From: Actinomycetota bacterium
GTDB lineage: Bacteria; Actinomycetota; Acidimicrobiia; Acidimicrobiales; Ilumatobacteraceae
Direction: 5' to 3'
NCBI GenBank assembly: GCA_018882725.1
Contig: VERK01000078.1
Coordinates: 1 to 9,371 of the forward strand
Length of the DNA stretch: 9,371 nucleotides
Below, in pieces: positions 1 to 5,857 of the stretch; within the stretch, counting starts at the first letter, position 1, and every line of letters starts with the position of its first letter. Both the position numbers and the translations under genes were made by a program. The notes beneath the pieces were generated by a model, which was not told where the DNA came from, did no database searches, and worked only from the letters and a program-made list of their open reading frames with translations.

Positions 1-1167
1 CACCTGCACCGCGGTTTCGATCACATGGAATCGGCCTCGCACGGTGGCATGGGCAACTTCCACTACGCGCGGTGGCTCATGCAGAACCACCCCGAGGCGA
101 TCGGCATGTACTACCGGGTGCTCGACATGACGCTGCAGGTGAACGCGAGTGGTGGTGGTGACACCGCCGGCCCGCAGGTTCACCACAACGCGATTCCGCG
201 CGAGTGGTATCACACCGAGTGGGTGGCCGATCGCACCATCGCCTGGCTCGATTCGCTGAATGCGAACGATGACTGGTTCTGCTGGATGAGTTTCCCCGAT
301 CCGCATCATCCGTGGGATCCGCCGCAATCCGAACTGCATCGCGTGAATTGGCGCGATCTCGATCTGCCCGAGAACTATCCAGTCGATCGGGCCGAGCGCG
401 AGGCGATTCTCGACGCCAAACCTCGTCACTGGCGGTTGTGGTACGAGGGCGAGTTCGTCTCGAACTACGAAGCACCAGCCAGTTGGGTTCCGAAGACACT
501 CACCGACGACCAGGTGCGTGAGATCAACGCGCTCACACACATCGAGAACGAGCTCATCGACGAAGCCATCGCCCGCGTGCTGCGCACTGTTGCGGCGCGC
601 GGTTGGGCCGACGACGTCGACATCGTCTTCACCACCGATCACGGTGAACTCCAGGGCGACTACGGCTTGTTGTTCAAGGGACCGCAGCACGTCGATTCAC
701 TCATGCGTCTCCCGCTCATCTGGCGTCCGGCTCCGTCGGCCGGGGTTGCGCCGTCCACCGTGAAGTCTCCGGTGGGCCTCGTCTCGCTCGCGTCCACGTT
801 CGCGCACATCGCTGGTGTGCCCGAACCCTCGTACGTCGAATCGCATCGACTGCCCACCAGCGACGCCGAAGCCCCCGCTCTCGGTCACGAGCGCGTGCTC
901 ACCGAGTGGGATTCGGTGCTGTTCGGCAAGATCGTTCGTCTGCGCACCATCTGCCGTGACGGTTGGGTGGCCACCGCGTGCCTGCCCGGCACGGTGCACG
1001 ACGGCACCGAAGGCGAGTTGTACGACTTGGCCAACGATCCGCTTCAGCGCGAGAACCTCTGGAGCGATCCGCGCGTGGAGGGGACGAAGAGCGACCTACT
1101 GGCCGACATGTGGGACTCGCTCCCCCGTACGTCCACACCGCGTCGCGAGTGCGACGCTCCCGTCTGA
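1..1167 (+). CDS. Sulfatase / arylsulfatase-type hydrolase (5' partial)
   Basis: The reading frame is open from the first base of the window (HLHRGFDH precedes the first Met at base 25), so the gene starts upstream and about 388 C-terminal residues are seen. It resembles the alkaline-phosphatase-fold sulfatases, which hydrolyse sulfate esters using a formylglycine made from Cys or Ser in a C/S-x-P-x-R motif. That motif is not in the window. Visible family marks, counted from the Met at base 25, are FPDPHHPWDPP (90-100), the metal-binding pair in FTTDHGE (D205, H206), the LFKGPQH segment (216-222, with a Lys expected near the active site), and a C-terminal 'ELYDLANDPLQRENLW' segment typical of sulfatase tails. 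The substrate cannot be told from this part. It converges with the amidase gene, with a 9-bp gap and no obvious terminator between them. A phosphonate monoester hydrolase or related phosphodiesterase of the same fold is the main alternative. Confidence 0.88.
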   Translation, partial: HLHRGFDHMESASHGGMGNFHYARWLMQNHPEAIGMYYRVLDMTLQVNASGGGDTAGPQVHHNAIPREWYHTEWVADRTIAWLDSLNANDDWFCWMSFPDPHHPWDPPQSELHRVNWRDLDLPENYPVDRAEREAILDAKPRHWRLWYEGEFVSNYEAPASWVPKTLTDDQVREINALTHIENELIDEAIARVLRTVAARGWADDVDIVFTTDHGELQGDYGLLFKGPQHVDSLMRLPLIWRPAPSAGVAPSTVKSPVGLVSLASTFAHIAGVPEPSYVESHRLPTSDAEAPALGHERVLTEWDSVLFGKIVRLRTICRDGWVATACLPGTVHDGTEGELYDLANDPLQRENLWSDPRVEGTKSDLLADMWDSLPRTSTPRRECDAPV

Positions 1168-1176
1168 TCGACCCGT

Positions 1177-2046
1177 TCAGTCGGCGCCGTCGAGGCGCAC
1201 GATCGCTTCGTACAACTCGGGGCGACGGTCGCGGAACACTCCCCAACTGTGTCGCAATGCGGCCACGGCATCGAGATCGAACTCGGCCGTGATCACGGAT
1301 TCGCTCGTGCGATCGGCTTCGACGACCACTTCACCCGTAGGTCCGGCGATGAACGACGTTCCGTAGAACGTGAGCGTGTGCTGTCGTCCGGTCTCGACAC
1401 CCACGCGATTGGCCGCGACCACCGGCACCAAGTTGGCTCCGGCGTGACCCTGCATCACCCGTTGCCAGTGACGACTCGAGTCGTACGTCGGATCGTGGGG
1501 CTCGCTGCCGATCGCCGTCGGATACAGAATCACCTCGGCCCCGCGTAGCGCGAGCACGCGCGCGGCTTCCGGGAACCACTGATCCCAACAAATGGCGAGG
1601 CCGATGCGACCGACCTTGGTGTCCCACACGCGAAAGCCGGTGTCACCCGGATTGAAGTAGTACTTCTCCGAGTAGCCCGGACCATCGGGGATATGGCTCT
1701 TGCGATACACGCCGAGCACGGTGCCGTCGGCGTCGATGATCGCGACCGAATTGAAAGCGGCGTTGTTGGCGCGCTCGAAGAAGCTCACCGGCAACACCAC
1801 ACCGAGTTCGGCCGCGAGGCGTGAGAAGTGCGCGATGGTCGGGTGACCCTCGAGAGGCCGAGCCCGCCCCATGTGTTCGGCCAACTGGTCGGTGCAGAAG
1901 TAATGGCCCTCGAAAAGTTCGGGGATCTGAATCAGACGCGCACCGCGTGATGCGGCATCGCGAACGAGTCGTTCGGCGGTGGCGACGTTGGTGGCGATGT
2001 CGTCGGTCATCGCCATCTGCACGGCGGCGACGACGAGCGGACGCAT
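1177..2046 (-). CDS. aguB: N-carbamoylputrescine amidase (nitrilase superfamily)
   Basis: 289 residues, full length for the family. The nitrilase-superfamily catalytic triad is present: E43 in IPELFEG, K116 in YRKSHIPD, and C153 in CWDQWFPEAAR. The segments DGPGYSEKYYFNPGDTGF (121-138), YPTAIGSEP (175-183) and HWQRVMQGHAGANLVPVVA (193-211) are the pattern I associate with N-carbamoylputrescine amidase rather than general omega-amidases or beta-ureidopropionases. The enzyme converts N-carbamoylputrescine to putrescine, CO2 and ammonia, the last step of the agmatine deiminase route of polyamine synthesis, in the cytosol. The usual partner agmatine deiminase (aguA) is not in the window. The gene follows the flavodoxin gene after only 3 bp (TGA-CCG-ATG) with no clear Shine-Dalgarno, so it is probably cotranscribed and translationally coupled. 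Substrate assignment is from motif memory, not from a search. Confidence 0.88.
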   Translation of the reverse strand: MRPLVVAAVQMAMTDDIATNVATAERLVRDAASRGARLIQIPELFEGHYFCTDQLAEHMGRARPLEGHPTIAHFSRLAAELGVVLPVSFFERANNAAFNSVAIIDADGTVLGVYRKSHIPDGPGYSEKYYFNPGDTGFRVWDTKVGRIGLAICWDQWFPEAARVLALRGAEVILYPTAIGSEPHDPTYDSSRHWQRVMQGHAGANLVPVVAANRVGVETGRQHTLTFYGTSFIAGPTGEVVVEADRTSESVITAEFDLDAVAALRHSWGVFRDRRPELYEAIVRLDGAD

Positions 2047-2049
2047 CGG

Positions 2050-2487
2050 TCAGGCCGAAGCGAGAGCGCCCACGAGGCGCGCTGCGAACTCTTCGGTGTG
2101 CGCCGCCAACTTCGAGCGGTGCAGCGCCATTCCGCCGATCACGTCGGCGCCGAGTCGCTCGACCGCCCTGTCCATGGCGCCGAGTGTGCGACCGGGATTG
2201 AGCGCGAACGTGCAGAACGTGACGGCCTTCTTGCCACCGAGCGAGGGCAGCGCGTTGATGGCGCCGATCCCCCACGGGGCCTGGCCGATGACGAACGCAC
2301 CGTGCACCCACGTGCCGACGAGCACGATGTCAGCGGCTTGGATGGATGCGTGATCGGGGCGACGCATGGGCGACAGACCAGTGATCGACCAGTTCTCCTG
2401 CTGCAAGTTGGCCGCAATCGATTCGGCGGCTCGCCACGTGTTGCCAGTGAGGCTTTCGACCAGAAGCGCTGCTTTCACGCCTCTCAT
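2050..2487 (-). CDS. Small flavodoxin-domain protein
   Basis: 145 residues with the chosen start. The frame is open further upstream to 2559, but that extension would be encoded by the perfect inverted repeat and reads as low-complexity sequence. Starting at 2487 puts the flavodoxin first strand at the very N-terminus (MRGVKAALLVESLTGNT), with a GGGGAG stretch about 6 bases upstream as a plausible ribosome site. The loop SLTGNT (12-17) matches the FMN phosphate-binding loop (T/S-x-T-G-x-T) of flavodoxins, and GTWVHG (58-63) fits the flavin-contacting loop with an aromatic residue. FMN-dependent electron transfer or an FMN-reductase-like role is likely, but the redox partner is unknown. It is the first gene of a probable two-gene unit with the amidase; I know no established functional link between the two. 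Confidence 0.8.
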   Translation of the reverse strand: MRGVKAALLVESLTGNTWRAAESIAANLQQENWSITGLSPMRRPDHASIQAADIVLVGTWVHGAFVIGQAPWGIGAINALPSLGGKKAVTFCTFALNPGRTLGAMDRAVERLGADVIGGMALHRSKLAAHTEEFAARLVGALASA

Positions 2488-2516
2488 TCTGCTCTCCCCA
2501 CGCGCCACCAACCAAG

Positions 2517-2565
2517 GATCTGGTGAGGATTCTTCACCTGTACGGTGAAGAATCCTCACCAGATC
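2517..2565. repeat. Perfect 22-bp inverted repeat with 5-bp loop
   Basis: The left arm is 2517-2538 and the right arm 2544-2565, fully complementary, around the loop TGTAC (2539-2543). Each arm also contains a 17-bp near-palindrome of its own, GGTGAGGATTCTTCACC at 2522-2538 and GGTGAAGAATCCTCACC at 2544-2560, with centres 22 bp apart (two helical turns). It lies between the end of pcrA and the start of the flavodoxin gene, both on the minus strand. It may act as a strong RNA hairpin ending or stabilising the pcrA transcript (there is no U-tract), or as a double operator at the flavodoxin promoter. Its structure is certain; its function is not. Confidence 0.9.
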
Positions 2566-2615
2566 ACCGCCAGATCACCACTAGATCACCACTAGATCAC
2601 CACTAGATCATCAAC
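2561..2615. repeat. Five 11-bp tandem direct repeats (AGATCACCACT)
   Basis: Units lie at 2561-2571 (AGATCACCGCC), 2572-2582, 2583-2593 and 2594-2604 (three identical copies of AGATCACCACT), and 2605-2615 (AGATCATCAAC, diverged). The period is exactly 11 bp, so the GATC core recurs on one face of the helix. The array abuts and slightly overlaps the right arm of the inverted repeat and ends just past the pcrA stop codon (2619-2621). It could be protein-binding iterons, a spreading minisatellite, or part of a mobile palindromic repeat family. I cannot choose between these from one copy. Confidence 0.9.
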
Positions 2616-2618
2616 TGG

Positions 2619-4865
2619 TCAGAGTTTTTTGAGGGGGGCCCAGGCGAGAAGCAGGTGTTTCGTCCCCTTGCCGCCGAAGTTCACGACGGCTTCGGTCTTG
2701 TCGCCCGTGCCGGTGATGTCGATGATGATGCCTTCACCGAACGCCGAGTGCTCGACCCGATCACCGATACGCAGACCGAGCGTGTGCGAGTTGGTGGGTT
2801 CGATGGTGGCCGAGCCACGACCAGCAGCCAGTGCCTGATCGACGATGCGCTCGCGACGTTCGTGCGCGGCTTGGCGATCGTCGTCGTCGATGTCGAACGA
2901 ACTGACGGCCCGACGCGAACCACCAAACGCATCGCGCGACGACCGATGCGTGGGAACATTGCCCTCGTTCTCCACGAGTTCGGCCGGGATTTCCTCGAGG
3001 AATCGCGACGGCGGGTTGTACTGCGTGGTGCCGAACTGCTGGCGCGACCAGGCGTGGCAGAGGAAGAGCTTCTCTTGCGCCCGGGTGATACCCACGTACG
3101 CGAGGCGGCGTTCTTCTTCGAGCTCGTCGGGGTCGGTGAGGGCGCGCACGTGCGGGAAGAGGCCCTCCTCAACGCCGACGATGAACACCACGGGGAACTC
3201 GAGACCCTTGGCCGAGTGGATGGTCATCAACACGACCTTGTCGTCGTCGTTGAGTTGATCGGTGTCGGCCACCAGCGCGACTTGTTCGAGGAACTCGTCG
3301 ACGCGGGCAAACTCACGCGCCGAGCCCACCAGTTCGGCCAGGTTGTCGAGGCGCCCGTCGGATTCGACCGACGACTCGGCTTCGAGTTCGGCGAGATAAC
3401 CCGACTTGTCGACCAAGAACTGCAGCAGATCACCCGGACCGCTTTCGTAGTGGCTGCCGGCCTCGTCGATGACAGCGAGGAACTCGGCGATCCCCTTGCG
3501 CGCGGCACCGGTGACTCCGGCCTCGACCGACTGGCGCAAGGCGTCGATGAACGGAACACCGAGTTGGGCGGCCAACGCGTCGATACGGGCGACCGAGGTG
3601 TCGCCGATACCGCGCTTGGGAACGTTGAGCACGCGCTTCACGTTCACTTCGTCGAGCGGGTTGTGCACCACACGGAGGTACGCGATGGCGTCCTTCACTT
3701 CACGGCGGTCGTAGAAACGCGTTCCGCCGAGCACTTTGTACGGAACGCCGAAACGCATGAGCGCTTCTTCGACCGCGCGGCTCTGCGGGTTGGTTCGATA
3801 GAACACCGCCATCGAACGCCAGGCCCGGCCGTTGTTGTGCAAGCGATCGATCGAGCGGGCGACGAAGTTGGCTTCGTCCCCCTCGTCGTCGGCGTGGAAG
3901 CGAACGATCTTGTCGCCGGCGCCGGCGTCGGTCCAGAGATCTTTCGGCTTGCGGGCCACGTTCTGTGCGATGACCGAGTTGGCGGCGTCGAGGATGTTCT
4001 GCGTGCTGCGGTAGTTCTGATTGAGGACGACCACCGACACATCAGGGAACGCGTCCTGGAACTGGAGGATGTTGCGGTAGTCGGCGCCACGGAACTTGTA
4101 GATCGACTGATCGGTGTCGCCCACCACACACACGTTGTGGTGCTGTGCGCCGAGCATGAGCACCATCTCGTTCTGCGCGACGTTCGTGTCCTGGAACTCG
4201 TCGACGAGGATGTACTTGAACTTGCGCTGGTACTCGGCCAACACGTCGGGGTGGTTGCGCAGCAGGACCACGGTGTTCACGAGCAGATCGTCGAAGTCCA
4301 TCGCCCCGGCCTTCAGGAGGCGGTTCTGGTATTCGGCGTAGATATCGGCGTGCTTGCGGTCGATCATGCTGCCGGCCCGCTCGGCCGCCTGGGCCGGCGA
4401 GAGCAGTTCGTTCTTCCAGTTGGAGATGGCGGCATGCACGCCACGCGGCGTGAAGCGCTTCTGGTCGAAACCCATGTCGCGGATCACGTAACCCGTGAGC
4501 CGCTGAGCATCGGCCTGGTCGTAGATGCTGAAGTTCTTGGGGTACCCGATGCGCTCGGCATGGACGCGCAGCATGCGGACGCACGCCGAGTGGAAGGTGG
4601 AGATCCACATCGAGTTGGCGATCGGACCGACGAGGGCTTCGATGCGGTGCTTCATCTCGCCGGCGGCCTTGTTGGTGAAGGTGATGGCGAGGATGGCCGA
4701 GGGGTGAACGCCGTGCTGCTCGATGAGGTGAGCGATGCGGTTGGTGAGCACACGGGTCTTGCCCGAACCGGCACCGGCCACCACGAGGAGAGGACCGTCG
4801 ACGTGCTCGACCGCATCCCTCTGCATCGGGTTGAGTGCGGGACTGTGCGGCGATTGATCGGTCAT
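2619..4865 (-). CDS. pcrA: ATP-dependent DNA helicase PcrA/UvrD
   Basis: Superfamily 1A 3'-5' helicase acting in nucleotide excision repair, replication restart and removal of proteins from DNA. The frame reaches back to an ATG at 4889 (756 residues). I prefer the ATG at 4865 (748 residues) because MTDQSPHSPALNPMQRDAV matches usual PcrA starts and a possible -10 element overlaps the upstream ATG. In 756-residue numbering: Q motif LNPMQRDAV (19-27), Walker A AGAGSGKT (38-45), motif Ia around ITFTNKAAGEM (69-79), Walker B VDEFQDTN (229-236), motif III VVGDTDQSIYKFRGA (256-270), motif IV LNQNYRST (289-296), motif V TIHSAKGLEF (556-565) and motif VI EEERRLAYVGITRA (591-604). A charged linker (~640-700) leads to the C-terminal Tudor-like domain (LRIGDRVEHSAFGEG, 706-720) that contacts RNA polymerase in PcrA. 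All motifs look intact. The gene is probably monocistronic between stem-loops on both sides. Confidence 0.97.
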   Translation of the reverse strand: MTDQSPHSPALNPMQRDAVEHVDGPLLVVAGAGSGKTRVLTNRIAHLIEQHGVHPSAILAITFTNKAAGEMKHRIEALVGPIANSMWISTFHSACVRMLRVHAERIGYPKNFSIYDQADAQRLTGYVIRDMGFDQKRFTPRGVHAAISNWKNELLSPAQAAERAGSMIDRKHADIYAEYQNRLLKAGAMDFDDLLVNTVVLLRNHPDVLAEYQRKFKYILVDEFQDTNVAQNEMVLMLGAQHHNVCVVGDTDQSIYKFRGADYRNILQFQDAFPDVSVVVLNQNYRSTQNILDAANSVIAQNVARKPKDLWTDAGAGDKIVRFHADDEGDEANFVARSIDRLHNNGRAWRSMAVFYRTNPQSRAVEEALMRFGVPYKVLGGTRFYDRREVKDAIAYLRVVHNPLDEVNVKRVLNVPKRGIGDTSVARIDALAAQLGVPFIDALRQSVEAGVTGAARKGIAEFLAVIDEAGSHYESGPGDLLQFLVDKSGYLAELEAESSVESDGRLDNLAELVGSAREFARVDEFLEQVALVADTDQLNDDDKVVLMTIHSAKGLEFPVVFIVGVEEGLFPHVRALTDPDELEEERRLAYVGITRAQEKLFLCHAWSRQQFGTTQYNPPSRFLEEIPAELVENEGNVPTHRSSRDAFGGSRRAVSSFDIDDDDRQAAHERRERIVDQALAAGRGSATIEPTNSHTLGLRIGDRVEHSAFGEGIIIDITGTGDKTEAVVNFGGKGTKHLLLAWAPLKKL

Positions 4866-4887
4866 GGTGGTGGGTCCGGAACACGCC

Positions 4888-4893
4888 ATGTTA
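4888..4893 (-). promoter_or_regulatory. Possible pcrA -10 element (TAACAT)
   Basis: On the minus strand TAACAT fits the TANNNT form of a housekeeping -10 box. It would place the transcript start near 4881 and give a leader of about 16 bases to the ATG at 4865. No good -35 match is seen at 17 bp, so this is a weak call. It also argues against the ATG at 4889, which overlaps it. Confidence 0.3.
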
Positions 4894-4905
4894 GGGAGTG
4901 GGTGT

Positions 4906-4960
4906 GCCGCAGAAGCGGCTCGGGCCGGACCGCTGGCCTCGCAGCCAACGATCCGGCCCG
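4906..4960 (-). terminator. Double stem-loop after the secreted-protein gene, probable terminator
   Basis: Two inverted repeats lie between the stop codon at 4992-4994 and pcrA. The outer one pairs CGGGCCGGA (4921-4929) with TCCGGCCCG (4952-4960), 9 perfect GC-rich pairs with a 22-base loop. The second pairs GCCGC (4906-4910) with GCGGC (4915-4919) around a 4-base loop. No run of T follows on the minus strand, as is common for GC-rich actinobacterial terminators. The position 31 bp past the stop codon fits termination of the 4992-5705 gene and separation from pcrA. Confidence 0.5.
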
Positions 4961-4991
4961 GCGGGCGGAAACCGTGTGAATTCAGATGTGA

Positions 4992-5705
4992 TCAGTTGCC
5001 AGTGGGTGCGCTCGGCTCGGTGGGCCGAACACCATTCACCATGTCGGTGATGCGCTGACGCAAGTTCGCCTGTGCATCGGCCACCAACGCGTCGATCACG
5101 CTGTTGACCGACACACCGTTGGCCTGGGCCACCTGAGCGATCGTCTGGCCGCTCTGCAGAGCGGTCTTCAACTGATCGGTCGTGATACCGATCACTTCGG
5201 CGGCCTTGGCGAGTCCTTCGGCGCGCGGGCCACGCTGATGGTCACCGTGATCGCCACGTCCGCCGGCACCCTCGGCCGGACGAGCGGCTTCGAGCGCTGC
5301 TGCCACCGCATCGGCCTTGGCCTGCGTGATGGTTCCGGCGGTCACGAGGGCCGACAACTTGGCCTGCGGGCCACGCGGTGCGCCTTCGGCCGGACGGGTG
5401 GTCGGACGAGTCGTGAGTGCGGTGATGATCGCGGTGCGATCGGCCGAGGTGATGGTGCCGGCGTCGACGAGCGGCTGAAGCACGGTGTTCAACTTCGCGG
5501 TGATCTCGGCCACGTGGTCGGCACGGTTGCCGTGATGCTGCGGTGTGATGGTGCCCGCCTCGCCACTGGTGTCATCCGTTGTGACGATCATCGTGCGGCT
5601 CGGCGACGCACCAGCGCCACCGGGAATGTTGAGAACGAAACCGGCACCGGCTCCGGCGAGGAGTCCGGCGGTCACGCCCGCTACTGCCCACTTCTTCTGC
5701 TTCAT
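4992..5705 (-). CDS. Secreted alanine-rich protein with internal helical repeats, function unknown
   Basis: 237 residues. The start at 5705 was chosen over the longer frame (to 5861) because AGGAG stands 5 bases upstream and the protein then opens with a signal sequence: MKQKK followed by a hydrophobic stretch (7-26) and small residues near GAGASPS (30-36). Two copies of an approximately 26-residue helical unit follow: LQPLVDAGTITSADRTAI... (76-101) and LSALVTAGTITQAKADAV... (117-143), each ending in TRP or ARP. A third AGTIT occurs near 50-54. A His/Asp/Gly-rich linker (GRGDHGDHQRG, 149-159) could bind metal. A C-terminal module contains VIGITTDQLKTALQSGQTIA (171-190) and QVAQANGVSVNSVIDALVAD (191-210). 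I have seen this pattern in uncharacterised exported actinobacterial proteins. It lies downstream of the kinase gene, with putative regulator boxes in its promoter, so it is a likely output of that two-component system. No enzymatic motif is visible. Confidence 0.82.
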   Translation of the reverse strand: MKQKKWAVAGVTAGLLAGAGAGFVLNIPGGAGASPSRTMIVTTDDTSGEAGTITPQHHGNRADHVAEITAKLNTVLQPLVDAGTITSADRTAIITALTTRPTTRPAEGAPRGPQAKLSALVTAGTITQAKADAVAAALEAARPAEGAGGRGDHGDHQRGPRAEGLAKAAEVIGITTDQLKTALQSGQTIAQVAQANGVSVNSVIDALVADAQANLRQRITDMVNGVRPTEPSAPTGN

Positions 5706-5747
5706 GTCATCTCCTGTTCGTCGGGCGTTGCCGCCTTGGGTTTGTGA

Positions 5748-5776
5748 TCCCGATCGGCGGGGGGTTCCGATCGGGA
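5748..5776. repeat. 10-bp GC-rich inverted repeat in the secreted-protein leader
   Basis: TCCCGATCGG (5748-5757) and CCGATCGGGA (5767-5776) are perfect complements around the 9-base loop CGGGGGGTT. The repeat lies 43 bp upstream of the ATG at 5705, between the regulator boxes and the ribosome site. It could end the kinase transcript, form a 5' leader hairpin, or be a dimeric-protein operator. No T-run follows on the minus strand. Confidence 0.7.
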
Positions 5777-5798
5777 CGTGTTCAGAATGCGGCACCCA

Positions 5799-5839
5799 GG
5801 TGAGAAGGAAACCGGGTGAGGGTGAGAACCAGGTGAGAA
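5799..5839. promoter_or_regulatory. Three GGTGAGAA boxes in 11-bp phase, putative response-regulator sites
   Basis: Exact GGTGAGAA occurs at 5799-5806, 5821-5828 and 5832-5839, offsets of 0, 22 and 33 bp. On the minus strand these read TTCTCACC. OmpR/PhoB-type regulators bind tandem direct repeats about 11 bp apart, so the spacing fits the regulator encoded at 7180-7875. A partial copy, GGTGAGGG (5815-5822), is out of phase. The boxes lie about 95-135 bp upstream of the secreted-protein ATG. A weak -10-like CATTCT (minus strand, 5789-5784) lies downstream of the promoter-proximal box. Confidence 0.55.
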
Positions 5840-5857
5840 CATCCGTCCCGATCTGGG

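Noticed and set aside
2488..2559. N-terminal extension of the flavodoxin protein to an ATG at 2559
   Set aside because: The extra 24 residues would be encoded by the inverted repeat, and the flavodoxin fold normally begins at the beta strand that follows the ATG at 2487.
2522..2560. GGTGA-containing arms read as further copies of the GGTGAGAA regulator box
   Set aside because: The arms read GGTGAGGA and GGTGAAGA, shifted relative to GGTGAGAA, and are inverted rather than tandem, so I do not count them as the same site.
2517..2615. CRISPR array or plasmid-type replication origin
   Set aside because: The 11-bp units have no spacers, so this is not CRISPR. There is no Rep gene, AT-rich region or partition gene nearby to support an origin.
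2655..4979. A 774-codon open frame on the plus strand opposite pcrA
   Set aside because: It is a mirror of the helicase gene in GC-rich codons. The product has no recognisable domain and is dominated by V, D, E, H and R, and every helicase motif on the other strand is intact.
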